From an uncultured Pelagibacteraceae bacterium (GTDB taxonomy: Bacteria; Pseudomonadota; Alphaproteobacteria; Pelagibacterales; Pelagibacteraceae), in NCBI GenBank assembly GCA_902531765.1, contig CACAFC010000001.1:1-64000 (forward strand): a stretch of DNA of 64,000 nt. The letters are read 5' to 3'. The position numbers were made by a program, and so were the translations under genes. Below the pieces are notes generated by a model. The model ran no database searches and was not told the DNA's origin. It saw nothing but the letters and a program-made list of their open reading frames with translations. Shown piece by piece: positions 53,348-62,684 of the stretch (its first letter is position 1; each line of letters begins with the position of its first letter).

Positions 53348-54828
53348 TGAACTTTCCTATTCTTTCTTCATTAATACTTTTACCTTCAATTGGAGCACTC
53401 TTTTTATTTTTCACAAGAAGTAAAAGTGAAAATAAAATTACTGTAAAATATGTTGCATTATTTACATCTCTAGTTAACTTTTTTTTATCTATTTATTTGT
53501 GGTTTTTATTTGATCAAACAACATCGGTATTTCAATTTGTTGAAGATAGAGTTTGGATTGAAGGTTTAATTAATTATAAAGTAGGAGTTGATGGAATATC
53601 AATACTTTTTATAATCCTTACAACATTTATTACACCTCTATGTATAATTTCAGTTAATAACTCTGTTACAAAAAGATTAAATGAATTTTTAATAGCTATT
53701 CTTGTCATGGAAACTTTCATGATAGGAGTTTTTTGTTCTCTAGATCTTGTAGTTTTTTACTTATTTTTTGAGGCTGGATTAATTCCAATGTTTTTAATTA
53801 TTGGAATATGGGGTGGGGCTAGAAGAGTTTATTCTGCTTTTAAGTTTTTTTTATTCACTCTTTTAGGTTCAGTCCTAATGTTAGTGGCGATAATTTCAAT
53901 TTACTGGATCACTGGCACTACAGATGTTGTTCAACTTTATGAACTAGGTATAGACACAAAATATCAAAATTTATTGTGGCTAGCTTTTTTTAGCTCATTT
54001 GCTGTAAAAACTCCGATGTGGCCAGTTCATACCTGGCTTCCAGATGCTCACGTTGAAGCTCCAACGGCAGGATCAGTTTTACTAGCAGCAATTCTACTTA
54101 AAATGGCAGGATATGGATTTATAAGATTTTCTTTAGGACTTTTCCCATCTGCCTCAGAGGTGTTTACTCCTTTAATTTATGCGTTAAGTGTTATAGCAAT
54201 TATTTTCACCTCATTAATTGCTTTAATGCAAGAGGATATGAAAAAATTAATTGCATATTCTTCAGTAGCTCATATGGGATTTGTTACTTTAGGAATTTTT
54301 ACAATTCAACAACAGGGAATTGAAGGAAGTATTATTCAAATGATTAGCCATGGTCTAGTATCTGCAGCTTTATTTTTATGTGTTGGTGTTGTTTATGATC
54401 GAATGCATTCAAGATTAATCAATACTTATGGAGGTATTGTAACCATCATACCTAAATATGCAGTTTTATTTATGGTATTTACTTTAGCTGCTTTAGGATT
54501 ACCTGGTACAAGCGGATTTGTTGGTGAGTTTTTAATTCTTATGGCTGCTTTCAAAGATAATTTTTTAGTAGCAGTATTAGCTAGTTTAGGAGTTATTATC
54601 GGAGCAGCATATATGCTGTGGTTATATAAAAGAGTTATCTTTGGAAAGTTAATTAACTCTGAATTAAAAAAGATGATTGATTTAAATAAATCAGAGGCAT
54701 TTACTCTTACTTGTTTAGCTATTCCAACATTATACTTTGGTTTTTATCCAGAGCCATTAATAAACACTATTGAAGTTTCAATAACTGATTTAATCAATAC
54801 ATATAACTATAGTGTAGCAAGTAAATGA
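53347..54828 (+). CDS. nuoM: NADH-quinone oxidoreductase subunit M
   Basis: A 493-residue antiporter-like subunit. FYLFFEAGLIPMFLIIGIWG near residue 138 and VHTWLPDAHVEAPTAGSVLL near 227 are the hallmark motifs with the key glutamate and lysine environment. AYSSVAHMGFVTLGIF follows. It overlaps nuoN by 4 bases (ATGA). Confidence 0.97.
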   Translation: MNFPILSSLILLPSIGALFLFFTRSKSENKITVKYVALFTSLVNFFLSIYLWFLFDQTTSVFQFVEDRVWIEGLINYKVGVDGISILFIILTTFITPLCIISVNNSVTKRLNEFLIAILVMETFMIGVFCSLDLVVFYLFFEAGLIPMFLIIGIWGGARRVYSAFKFFLFTLLGSVLMLVAIISIYWITGTTDVVQLYELGIDTKYQNLLWLAFFSSFAVKTPMWPVHTWLPDAHVEAPTAGSVLLAAILLKMAGYGFIRFSLGLFPSASEVFTPLIYALSVIAIIFTSLIALMQEDMKKLIAYSSVAHMGFVTLGIFTIQQQGIEGSIIQMISHGLVSAALFLCVGVVYDRMHSRLINTYGGIVTIIPKYAVLFMVFTLAALGLPGTSGFVGEFLILMAAFKDNFLVAVLASLGVIIGAAYMLWLYKRVIFGKLINSELKKMIDLNKSEAFTLTCLAIPTLYFGFYPEPLINTIEVSITDLINTYNYSVASK

Positions 54829-56246
54829 TAAATAATATTGAATTAATATTTCCAGAAATTTTTATTTCATTATCAATAATGTTTTTATTAATTTTAGGAG
54901 TTTTCAAAAAAAATAGTTCAAAAATAATTCATAATATTTCATTGTTAGTTTTAATTATTGCTGCGGTAATTACGTTTAATGAAACAATTGGTATAAGCAG
55001 AACAATTCTTTTTAATGAAAGTATTGTTGTGGATTATTTGTCATCATTTATGAAAATTATTACATTAATATCTGCATTTGTAGTTTTGTTAATTTCATCA
55101 AGTTATTTAAAAACTTTTAAAATTTTTAAAATTGAATATCCAATTTTAATCTTAAGTTCTGTATTGGGAATGATGATTATGATCAGTTCTAATGATTTAA
55201 TTGTTTTCTACATGGGTTTAGAGCTACAATCATTAGCTTTATACGTTTTGGCAACATTCAATCGAGATCAATTAAAATCATCTGAGGCAGGACTAAAATA
55301 TTTTGTCTTAAGTGCACTATCTTCAGGTTTGTTATTGTACGGTTGTTCTTTAATTTATGGTTTTACAGGTTCGACAAACTTTAATTTTATTGCAACTCAA
55401 TTCAACACGAATGAATATGCCCTTACTTTTGGAATAGTGTTTGTTTTAGTGGGTTTAGCGTTCAAAATTTCTGCTGTACCTTTTCATATGTGGGCGCCAG
55501 ATGTATATGAAGGTTCACCAACATCTGTAACATTATTTTTTACAATGGTTCCTAAAATTGCAGCATTAACTGTGTTTATAAGATTTTTGTATGTTCCTTT
55601 TTTAAATCTTATTGATCAGTGGCAAATGATTTTAGTTTTTCTATCAATCGCATCTATGCTTTTTGGTGCGATAGCGGCGATAGGTCAAAAAAATCTTAAG
55701 CGTCTAATAGCTTATAGCTCGATAAGTCATATTGGATACGCTTTAGCTGGTTTGGCAACAGGTTCAAATGATGGAATACAAAGTTCGGTAATTTATATGA
55801 CTATTTATATTATTATGAACTTAGGCTTTTTTTCATGCCTGTTAATGATGAAGAGAAATAATGTATATTATGAGCAAATAGATGATTTATCAGGATTATC
55901 AAAAAATCATCCACTACTTTCAATTTCATTATTAATAATTTTATTTTCTTTAGCTGGAATTCCACCACTTGCTGGCTTCTTTGCAAAATTTTATATCTTT
56001 AAATCTGTTATAGAACAGTCAATGTATTTTTTAGCTATTGTTGGACTATTATCAACAGTGGTTGCAGCGTTTTACTATTTAAGAATTATCAAGATAATGT
56101 ATTTTGATGAAGAGAAAGATAGTTATGACAAAGATCATAGCCTTTGGTTGAAGTTATCCTTAACAGTTTCTACAGTGCTAATTTTGATGTATTTTGTTTT
56201 CCCAAGTGAATTGATTGATGCAGTTTCAAAAATTAATATAATTTAA
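54825..56246 (+). CDS. nuoN: NADH-quinone oxidoreductase subunit N
   Basis: A 473-residue antiporter-like subunit. FYMGLELQSLALYVLATFNR near residue 128, KISAVPFHMWAPDVYEGSPT near 212 and RLIAYSSISHIGYALAGLAT near 293 define the family. It completes the 14-gene operon with no foreign genes inserted. Its stop shares one base with the birA start, so birA and the genes after it are coupled to complex I expression. Confidence 0.96.
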   Translation: MINNIELIFPEIFISLSIMFLLILGVFKKNSSKIIHNISLLVLIIAAVITFNETIGISRTILFNESIVVDYLSSFMKIITLISAFVVLLISSSYLKTFKIFKIEYPILILSSVLGMMIMISSNDLIVFYMGLELQSLALYVLATFNRDQLKSSEAGLKYFVLSALSSGLLLYGCSLIYGFTGSTNFNFIATQFNTNEYALTFGIVFVLVGLAFKISAVPFHMWAPDVYEGSPTSVTLFFTMVPKIAALTVFIRFLYVPFLNLIDQWQMILVFLSIASMLFGAIAAIGQKNLKRLIAYSSISHIGYALAGLATGSNDGIQSSVIYMTIYIIMNLGFFSCLLMMKRNNVYYEQIDDLSGLSKNHPLLSISLLIILFSLAGIPPLAGFFAKFYIFKSVIEQSMYFLAIVGLLSTVVAAFYYLRIIKIMYFDEEKDSYDKDHSLWLKLSLTVSTVLILMYFVFPSELIDAVSKINII

Positions 56247-56785
56247 TGAAGTTTAAAATATTTAGATTTAATAAAGTAAAAAGTACCAATAACACTGCCA
56301 TAAGAATAATCAAAAATTATAATTATGATTTTGGTATGATCTCATCTGATTTGCAAGTTAATGGTAGAGGACAATATGGAAAAAAATGGGTTTCATACAA
56401 AGGAAATTTATTCGTTAGTTTTTTTTATAATTTAAAAAACTTTAAGATATCTTTAAACAAATTAACTAAAATTAATTGTTTAATGGTTAAAAAATGTATT
56501 TCAGAATATTATAAAAAAAAGATTTATTTCAAAAAACCTAATGATCTTTTAATTCAAAAAAAAAAGATAAGTGGGATTTTACAAGAAAAAATGAATAAAT
56601 TTAATCATACTTATTTAATTGTTGGTATTGGTGTAAATTTAATAAAAAGTCCCTTTATAAAAAATTATCCAACTACTCATCTAAGAGAACTTTTAAACAA
56701 AGATGTATCAAAAAAAAAATTTGAATTAAAATTAAAGAAGATTTTTGAAAACAATTTAAAGAGATTAATTAAAAAAAGAGTATAA
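56246..56785 (+). CDS. birA: Biotin-protein ligase, catalytic domain only
   Basis: A 179-residue protein that attaches biotin to carboxylase carrier domains through biotinyl-AMP. GRGQYGKKWVSYKGNLFVSF near residue 41 is the biotin- and ATP-binding loop in a variant form of GRGRxGRxW. KKPNDLLIQKKKISGIL near residue 92 matches the KWPNDI motif, with lysine in place of tryptophan. The N-terminal DNA-binding domain and the usual C-terminal SH3-like part are missing, so it cannot act as the biotin-operon repressor. A position just after nuoN is common in alphaproteobacteria. Confidence 0.88.
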   Translation: MKFKIFRFNKVKSTNNTAIRIIKNYNYDFGMISSDLQVNGRGQYGKKWVSYKGNLFVSFFYNLKNFKISLNKLTKINCLMVKKCISEYYKKKIYFKKPNDLLIQKKKISGILQEKMNKFNHTYLIVGIGVNLIKSPFIKNYPTTHLRELLNKDVSKKKFELKLKKIFENNLKRLIKKRV

Positions 56786-56793
56786 ATATAGAT

Positions 56794-57543
56794 ATGCTAA
56801 TTTTAGGAGATATTGGAAATTCAGTAACTAAATTATTTTTAGTAAATTCAAAAGATAAGATTTTAAAAAAAATAAGTTTACCGTCAAAATCAATTACAAA
56901 CTCAATTTTAGATAGAAAATTTAATATTTTAACAAAAGATTTTAAGAATATTGAAAAGATATTATTTTGTAGCGTTGTCCCAAAAACTTTTAATTCTATT
57001 AAAAGATTTATATCAAAAAAAACTAAAGTTAAGTGTTATGAAATAAAAGATCTCAATTTAAGATCTATTTTAAATATAAAAGCAAACTTTAAACAAGTTG
57101 GCTCTGATAGACTGGCAAATGCAATAAGTTTAATGAGTCCTAAGAAAAATTTTATCATTTTAGATTTTGGCACAGCTACAACGTTCGATGTATTAGCAAA
57201 TAATACTTACCGAGGAGGTGTTATTGCTCCCGGTATAAGTATTTCATTAAATACTTTAACTGATAAGGCTTCTCTAATACCAAAAATTAATCTTAAAAAA
57301 ATAAAAAAAGTAATTGGAATTGATACGAATTCAGCTGTTAGATCAGGTTTTTTTTGGGGCTATACGGGCTTAATTGACAATATTATTAATTTGATTAAGA
57401 AAGAAACAGGGAAATCTTATAAGGTTGTTATTACGGGTGGCTTTTCTGATTTATTTAAAAATTCAATTAAAACAAAAGTTATTGAAAACAAAGATATCAC
57501 TGTTAAGGGTCTTATAAAAATTTCTAAATCATTAAATATATGA
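56794..57543 (+). CDS. coaX: Type III pantothenate kinase
   Basis: A 249-residue ASKHA-fold kinase that phosphorylates pantothenate in the first step of CoA synthesis. GDIGNSVTKLFLV at the N-terminus binds phosphate, QVGSDRLANAISLM near residue 104 holds the catalytic aspartate, and FIILDFGTATTFDVL near 121 and VVITGGFSDLF near the end complete the ATP site. The end overlaps the start of the RNase J gene by 4 bases. Confidence 0.92.
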   Translation: MLILGDIGNSVTKLFLVNSKDKILKKISLPSKSITNSILDRKFNILTKDFKNIEKILFCSVVPKTFNSIKRFISKKTKVKCYEIKDLNLRSILNIKANFKQVGSDRLANAISLMSPKKNFIILDFGTATTFDVLANNTYRGGVIAPGISISLNTLTDKASLIPKINLKKIKKVIGIDTNSAVRSGFFWGYTGLIDNIINLIKKETGKSYKVVITGGFSDLFKNSIKTKVIENKDITVKGLIKISKSLNI

Positions 57544-59198
57544 AAGAAGAATTATTATTTTGTCCACTAGGTGGATCTGGTGAAATTGGAATGAACATGA
57601 ATCTGTTTGGTTATGGTTTACCAGGCGACCACAAATGGATTATGGTTGATATTGGCGTTACTTTTGCAGATGATACTCTTCCTGGAATAGATTTAATTTA
57701 TCCAGATCCAGGATTTATTGTTGAAAAGAAAGATAATTTATTAGGTATAGTTCTTACCCATGCCCATGAAGATCACATTGGAGCAATCGCTCATTTATGG
57801 CCAAAACTACAATGCAAGATATACGCAACACCGTTCACAGCTGTTTTGATAAAGGAAAAATTTAAAGAAAAACATATTGATATTACTAAAGATCTAAAAA
57901 TTGTTGAATTAAATGGAAATATTTCATTAGAAAAGTTTGAGATTGAATACATCACTTTAACACATTCAATACTAGAGCCAAATGGTTTGAGAATTAAAAC
58001 TCCAGCAGGCGTAATTCTACATACTGGAGACTGGAAAGTTGATCCAAATCCATTAATTGGAGATGAAATTAATTCTAAAAGATTAAAAGAGATAGGTGAT
58101 GAGGGTGTTTTAGCAATGGTTTGTGACTCAACAAATGTTTTTAGTGCTGGAAGATCAGGATCAGAGTTAGATGTAAGAAAAAATATGTTAAATATAGTTA
58201 ACCGATTAAAAAAAAGAGTTATCATTACTTCTTTTGCGTCAAATGTTGCAAGAATGGAAACAGCTTTTTACTGTGCTGAAAAATCTGGAAGACAGATATC
58301 TTTAGTAGGAAGATCAATGCACAGAATTTATAAGGCTGCAAGACAATGTGGATATTTAAAAAATACAATTGAACCTATTGATCCTAGGGATGCAAAAAAT
58401 TTCTCTAGAGAAAAAATTCTCTATTTATGCACAGGTAGTCAAGGTGAACCAATGGGAGCAATGATGCGAATAGCAAATTATATTCATCCAGATGTATTTA
58501 TTGAAAAAGATGACGCTGTTATTTTTTCATCAAAAATTATTCCAGGTAATGAAAAAAAACTTTATAAGCTCCATAATCAATTAGTGAAAGATGGTATCGA
58601 GGTGATCTCTGAAGAAACTGAATTTATTCATGTATCAGGTCATCCAAATCGAGAAGATCTTAAAGATATGTATCAATGGGTTAAACCACAATGTGTTATC
58701 CCAGTTCACGGAGAGCACAGACATATGATAGAACATATCAATTTTGCAAAAGAAATGCAGGTTCCTCATCCTGTTCAAGTTGAAAATGGAGATATTGTAA
58801 AATTATCACCTGGAGATAAACCAGAAGTTTATGATAAAGCACCGAGTGGTAGATTATATTTAGATGGAAATATTAGCGTTGAAGAAGATTCTCAGTCAAT
58901 AAAAGACAGAAGAAATTTGAGTAGTAATGGATATTTGGAAATAACAATTTTAATTACTCCAAAGGGAAATATCCACAATAGTCCCATAATCACTTTCAGG
59001 GGATTGCCTGTTTATGAGAAAGAAGAGTTTTTATATGGACTAGAAGATGAAATTGAAAAAACATCAAGAACATTTAAACTTGGTAACAAACAGCAAGAGC
59101 ACAATTTAATAGATGCACTAAAAATTGCTTGTCGTAAATTTACAAAAGAAAAAACTGGAAAAAAACCTTTTGCTAATATTAACTTAGTGAAGATTTAA
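57540..59198 (+). CDS. rnj: Ribonuclease J
   Basis: A 552-residue beta-CASP metallo-hydrolase with 5'-exonuclease and endonuclease activity on RNA. The zinc motif is LTHAHEDHIGAI near residue 72, HTGDWKVDP and VCDSTN follow, and the beta-CASP part shows FASNVARMETAF and LCTGSQGEPMGAM. The last conserved histidines are in VSGHPNREDL and VIPVHGEHRHM. The C-terminal 100 residues are the normal dimer domain. It begins inside the end of coaX. Confidence 0.95.
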   Translation: MKEELLFCPLGGSGEIGMNMNLFGYGLPGDHKWIMVDIGVTFADDTLPGIDLIYPDPGFIVEKKDNLLGIVLTHAHEDHIGAIAHLWPKLQCKIYATPFTAVLIKEKFKEKHIDITKDLKIVELNGNISLEKFEIEYITLTHSILEPNGLRIKTPAGVILHTGDWKVDPNPLIGDEINSKRLKEIGDEGVLAMVCDSTNVFSAGRSGSELDVRKNMLNIVNRLKKRVIITSFASNVARMETAFYCAEKSGRQISLVGRSMHRIYKAARQCGYLKNTIEPIDPRDAKNFSREKILYLCTGSQGEPMGAMMRIANYIHPDVFIEKDDAVIFSSKIIPGNEKKLYKLHNQLVKDGIEVISEETEFIHVSGHPNREDLKDMYQWVKPQCVIPVHGEHRHMIEHINFAKEMQVPHPVQVENGDIVKLSPGDKPEVYDKAPSGRLYLDGNISVEEDSQSIKDRRNLSSNGYLEITILITPKGNIHNSPIITFRGLPVYEKEEFLYGLEDEIEKTSRTFKLGNKQQEHNLIDALKIACRKFTKEKTGKKPFANINLVKI

Positions 59199-59443
59199 TG
59201 AGCCCTACAGGATTAGCAATTATTTATATAATTATTTGGTGGATAGTTTTTTTTGCAATTCTACCAATAGATGTAGAAAGAAATAAAGTGATTAAAATTG
59301 AAGGTGAGGATCCAGGCTCCCCAGAAAATCCAAAAATGTTAAAGAAATTTGTTTATTGTACTGGAATTACAACAGTTTTGTTTATAATTATTTACTTACT
59401 TATGAAATTTGAATATTTAAATTTAAGAAATATAATCACTTAA
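59198..59443 (+). CDS. DUF1467 family small membrane protein
   Basis: An 81-residue protein with two helices: IIYIIIWWIVFFAILPI at the N-terminus and KKFVYCTGITTVLFIIIYLL near the C-terminus. The loop with EDPGSPENPKM links them, as in alphaproteobacterial DUF1467 proteins. Function unknown. It is translationally coupled to the RNase J gene (shared base TAATG) and lies 1 base before proS. Confidence 0.85.
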   Translation: MSPTGLAIIYIIIWWIVFFAILPIDVERNKVIKIEGEDPGSPENPKMLKKFVYCTGITTVLFIIIYLLMKFEYLNLRNIIT

Positions 59444-59444
59444 A

Positions 59445-60779
59445 ATGTATATTTCACAATCATTTATTCCAATTTTAAAAAACAATCCTTCAGAAGCCAA
59501 AATAAAATCACATCAATTAATGCTACGTGTGGGAATGATTAAACAATCATCAGCAGGAATTTACTCTTGGTTGCCATTAGGTTTCAAGGTAATGAAAAAG
59601 ATTGAACAAATTGTTAGAGAAGAACAAAACAAAATTGGAGCTCAAGAAATTTTAATGCCAACCATACAATCAAGTGAAATATGGAAAGAGAGTGGTCGCT
59701 ACGAGGACTACGGTGAAGAAATGCTAAGAATAAAAGATCGTCAAAATCGTGAAATGCTTTACGGCCCAACCAATGAGGAACTTGTAACAGATATATTTAG
59801 AGCATCAGTTAAATCTTATAAATCTCTTCCGCAACTTTTATATCATATTCAATGGAAATTTAGAGATGAAATTAGACCCCGTTTTGGAATAATGAGATGT
59901 AGAGAGTTTTATATGAAAGATGCTTACTCATTTGATATCTCTGATGAGGAAGCTTTGTTCTCTTATAATAAATTTTTCTTATCTTATTTAAAAACTTTTA
60001 AAAGATTAGATCTAACAGCTATACCAATGGCTGCTGATACTGGTCCGATAGGTGGTAATCTTTCTCATGAGTTTATTATTTTAGCTGAAACTGGTGAAAG
60101 TAAAATTTTTACAGATAAAAGAATTTTTGATTTGAATAGTGACGGTACAAAATTAGAAAAAAAATCTTTAGATGATTTGAGAAAAAAATACGAAGAATTT
60201 TATTCAGTAACTGATGAAAAATTTAATAAAGATGAGTTTGAAAAAAAAGTTTCAGAAACTAATAGATTAAAAACAAAAGGTATTGAAGTTGGTCATATAT
60301 TTTATTTTGGTGATAAATACTCAAAACCAATGGGAGCAGCAGTTGATCTTCCTGGCGGCAAAAAAGATTTTGTAAAAATGGGTTCTTATGGAATAGGAGT
60401 TTCAAGGTTAGTAGGAGCGATAATTGAAGCAAAATATGATGAAAAAAATGAAATCATGAAATGGCCAATTTCTGTTGCTCCATATGATATAGGGATAATA
60501 CCGATGATAAACAAAAATGATAATTCAGCTTTAGAAAAAGCAAATAAGATTAATTCTGAATTAGAAAAAAACTACATAGATGCGATAATTGACGATACTG
60601 ATGAAAATTTTTCATCAAAAATAAAAAAGATGAATTTAATAGGTTCTCCATTTCAAATAATAATCGGTAAACAAACTGATGGTGATTTAATAGAATTTAA
60701 AGAGATTGGAAAAGAAACTCAAAAATTAAAGATAGCCGAAATAATAAAAAAAATTAAAGAACAAAAAGAAAAAAATTGA
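59445..60779 (+). CDS. proS: Prolyl-tRNA synthetase, short alphaproteobacterial form
   Basis: A 444-residue class II synthetase. Motif 2 is seen in QWKFRDEIRPRFGIMRCREF near residue 145, MKDAYSFDISDEEA follows it, and motif 3 lies in GIGVSRLVGAI near residue 325. The anticodon-binding domain occupies the last 100 residues. The editing insertion of the 570-residue bacterial type is absent, which is normal for alphaproteobacteria. The stop overlaps the TTG start of lolC. Confidence 0.95.
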   Translation: MYISQSFIPILKNNPSEAKIKSHQLMLRVGMIKQSSAGIYSWLPLGFKVMKKIEQIVREEQNKIGAQEILMPTIQSSEIWKESGRYEDYGEEMLRIKDRQNREMLYGPTNEELVTDIFRASVKSYKSLPQLLYHIQWKFRDEIRPRFGIMRCREFYMKDAYSFDISDEEALFSYNKFFLSYLKTFKRLDLTAIPMAADTGPIGGNLSHEFIILAETGESKIFTDKRIFDLNSDGTKLEKKSLDDLRKKYEEFYSVTDEKFNKDEFEKKVSETNRLKTKGIEVGHIFYFGDKYSKPMGAAVDLPGGKKDFVKMGSYGIGVSRLVGAIIEAKYDEKNEIMKWPISVAPYDIGIIPMINKNDNSALEKANKINSELEKNYIDAIIDDTDENFSSKIKKMNLIGSPFQIIIGKQTDGDLIEFKEIGKETQKLKIAEIIKKIKEQKEKN

Positions 60780-62008
60780 TTTCTACTTTAGAAAAAGAAA
60801 TTACATTTAGATTTTTGAAAGCCAGAAAAAAAGATGGTTTTCTAAATGTTATTTCAATCTTTTCATTTATTGGCATTAGCCTTGGTGTTGCTGTTTTAAT
60901 CATTGTTATGTCTGTTATGAATGGTTTTCGGACAGAATTGATTAACAAGATTGTTGGTTTCAATGCACACATTACTGTTAAACCGTATGAAAATATTATT
61001 GAAATTGAAAAATTAAAACAAAAAGATTTAAAACTTATTTCTAATGAATTGATTTTAAGCAATTCAGGTGAGGCTATAATGATTCAAAGTGAGACCTCAA
61101 AAGGAATATTACTAAGAGGTTATGCAAATGACGATTTCTCTAAATTAGAATTAGTAAAAAATAAAAATTTTTTAGGCAATAGAAACAATTTAAGTAAAAA
61201 TTTTATTTCAATTGGAAAAGAGCTTAGTTTTACTCTAAATCTTGATATAGGGGATGATATTACAATAATGTCCTCAAGTGGAATTGAAACAATAATAGGC
61301 AATATACCTAAACAAAAAACTTTTACAGTTATATCGATTTTTGAAAGTGGACTTGTAGATTTCGATAACAATATAGCATTTATTAATTTATCAACGCTAG
61401 AAGAATTCTTTAATTTAGATAAAGACGACAGAAATTTAGAAATTTATCTTAAAAATCCTCAAAAAATTGAAGATCAAAAAGAAATAGTACAGAAAATTTT
61501 TAAAAATGATTTTGTATATTCCTGGTCAGATATGAATAGCGCTCTTTTTTCAGCTCTTAAAGTTGAGAGAAATGTAATGTTTATAATATTGTCTTTAATT
61601 ATTATAGTAGCTGCTTTTAATATAATTTCTGGTTTGACAATTTTAGTTAAAAACAAAACTAAAGATATTGCAATTTTAAAATCTATTGGTGTCCTTAACA
61701 AGTCAATTGTAAAGATATTCTTTCTAGTTGGAGTAATAATAGGAACCTCAGCAACAATTTTTGGAATTATTCTTGGAGTAACTTTTTCAATATACGTTGA
61801 AAATTTAAGACAATTTTTAAGTACATTATTTAATATAAGTTTGTTTCCAGAGGAAATTTATTTTTTAAGCACAATGCCTTCTGAGATAAACCCACCATCA
61901 ATTTTATTAATATCTCTAAGCTCAATAATTATTACAATTATTGTTTCAATTTTCCCTGCTTTAAAAGCAGCAAAATTAGATCCTGTAAAAGCATTAAAAT
62001 ATGAATAA
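60776..62008 (+). CDS. lolC: Lipoprotein-releasing system permease LolC/LolE
   Basis: A 410-residue FtsX/MacB-type permease of the LolCDE complex, which extracts lipoproteins from the inner membrane. It starts at TTG overlapping the proS stop. One helix lies near residues 24-48 (ISIFSFIGISLGVAVLIIVM), then a periplasmic domain of about 200 residues begins VMNGFRTELINKIVGFNAHI, and three helices form the C-terminus (IISGLTILVKNKTKDIAIL). A single permease gene suggests a LolF-like homodimer rather than separate LolC and LolE; this is inference. The end overlaps lolD by 8 bases. Confidence 0.9.
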   Translation: MISTLEKEITFRFLKARKKDGFLNVISIFSFIGISLGVAVLIIVMSVMNGFRTELINKIVGFNAHITVKPYENIIEIEKLKQKDLKLISNELILSNSGEAIMIQSETSKGILLRGYANDDFSKLELVKNKNFLGNRNNLSKNFISIGKELSFTLNLDIGDDITIMSSSGIETIIGNIPKQKTFTVISIFESGLVDFDNNIAFINLSTLEEFFNLDKDDRNLEIYLKNPQKIEDQKEIVQKIFKNDFVYSWSDMNSALFSALKVERNVMFIILSLIIIVAAFNIISGLTILVKNKTKDIAILKSIGVLNKSIVKIFFLVGVIIGTSATIFGIILGVTFSIYVENLRQFLSTLFNISLFPEEIYFLSTMPSEINPPSILLISLSSIIITIIVSIFPALKAAKLDPVKALKYE

Positions 62009-62684
62009 TTTTATTAAACTCTCAAATATTTCCAAGTCTTTTACTCACCAAAAAAATCTAAGAGTTTTAAAAAAATTGACATATGATTTTAAACTTGGAA
62101 AAATTTATTCTCTAATGGGACCCTCTGGCTCTGGAAAATCAACATTATTAAACTTGTTGTCATTAATCGATAGACCATCTGGTGGTATAATGAAATATGG
62201 AAATAAACAAATTGATTTTGAAAATTCTAACTATAATGACATTTTAAGAGCTAATAAAATTGGAATTATTTACCAACAAGATAATTTACTTCCAGATTTC
62301 ACAGCTTTAGAAAATGTATATTTAGCCAATCTATCAATAGAAAAAAATAAAGAAGTTTCTGTATCAAAATCAAAACAATTATTGAGAAAAGTCGGTTTAT
62401 CAAATCGAATTTACCATTATCCTTCAGAACTTTCTGGTGGTGAAAAACAAAGAGTATCAATAGCTAGAGCTTTGATTAACGATCCTCAAGTTATCCTAGC
62501 CGATGAGCCAACAGGAAGTTTAGATCTAAAAACAGCAAAAAGTGTTTTTGATATTTTAAAAAAACAAATAAATTCAAACCGATTGATAATCTTTGCAACT
62601 CATAATAGATTTTTTGCTAAAAAGTCAGATTGCATGTTGGAAATAGTTAATGGTAGTATAAAAACCATTAATGCAAGAGTCTAA
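62001..62684 (+). CDS. lolD: Lipoprotein-releasing system ATP-binding protein LolD
   Basis: A 227-residue ABC ATPase. Walker [14 protein letters not shown] near residue 40, Q-loop [16 protein letters not shown], signature [15 protein letters not shown] near residue 141 and Walker [13 protein letters not shown] are all intact. It powers the LolC-type permease encoded just before. The dnaE start lies 14 bases inside its end. Confidence 0.94.
   Translation: MNNFIKLSNISKSFTHQKNLRVLKKLTYDFKLGKIYSLMGPSGSGKSTLLNLLSLIDRPSGGIMKYGNKQIDFENSNYNDILRANKIGIIYQQDNLLPDFTALENVYLANLSIEKNKEVSVSKSKQLLRKVGLSNRIYHYPSELSGGEKQRVSIARALINDPQVILADEPTGSLDLKTAKSVFDILKKQINSNRLIIFATHNRFFAKKSDCMLEIVNGSIKTINARV

Noticed and set aside
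57791-58225. Minus-strand 144-residue ORF
   Set aside because: It is antisense to the conserved catalytic region of the RNase J gene.
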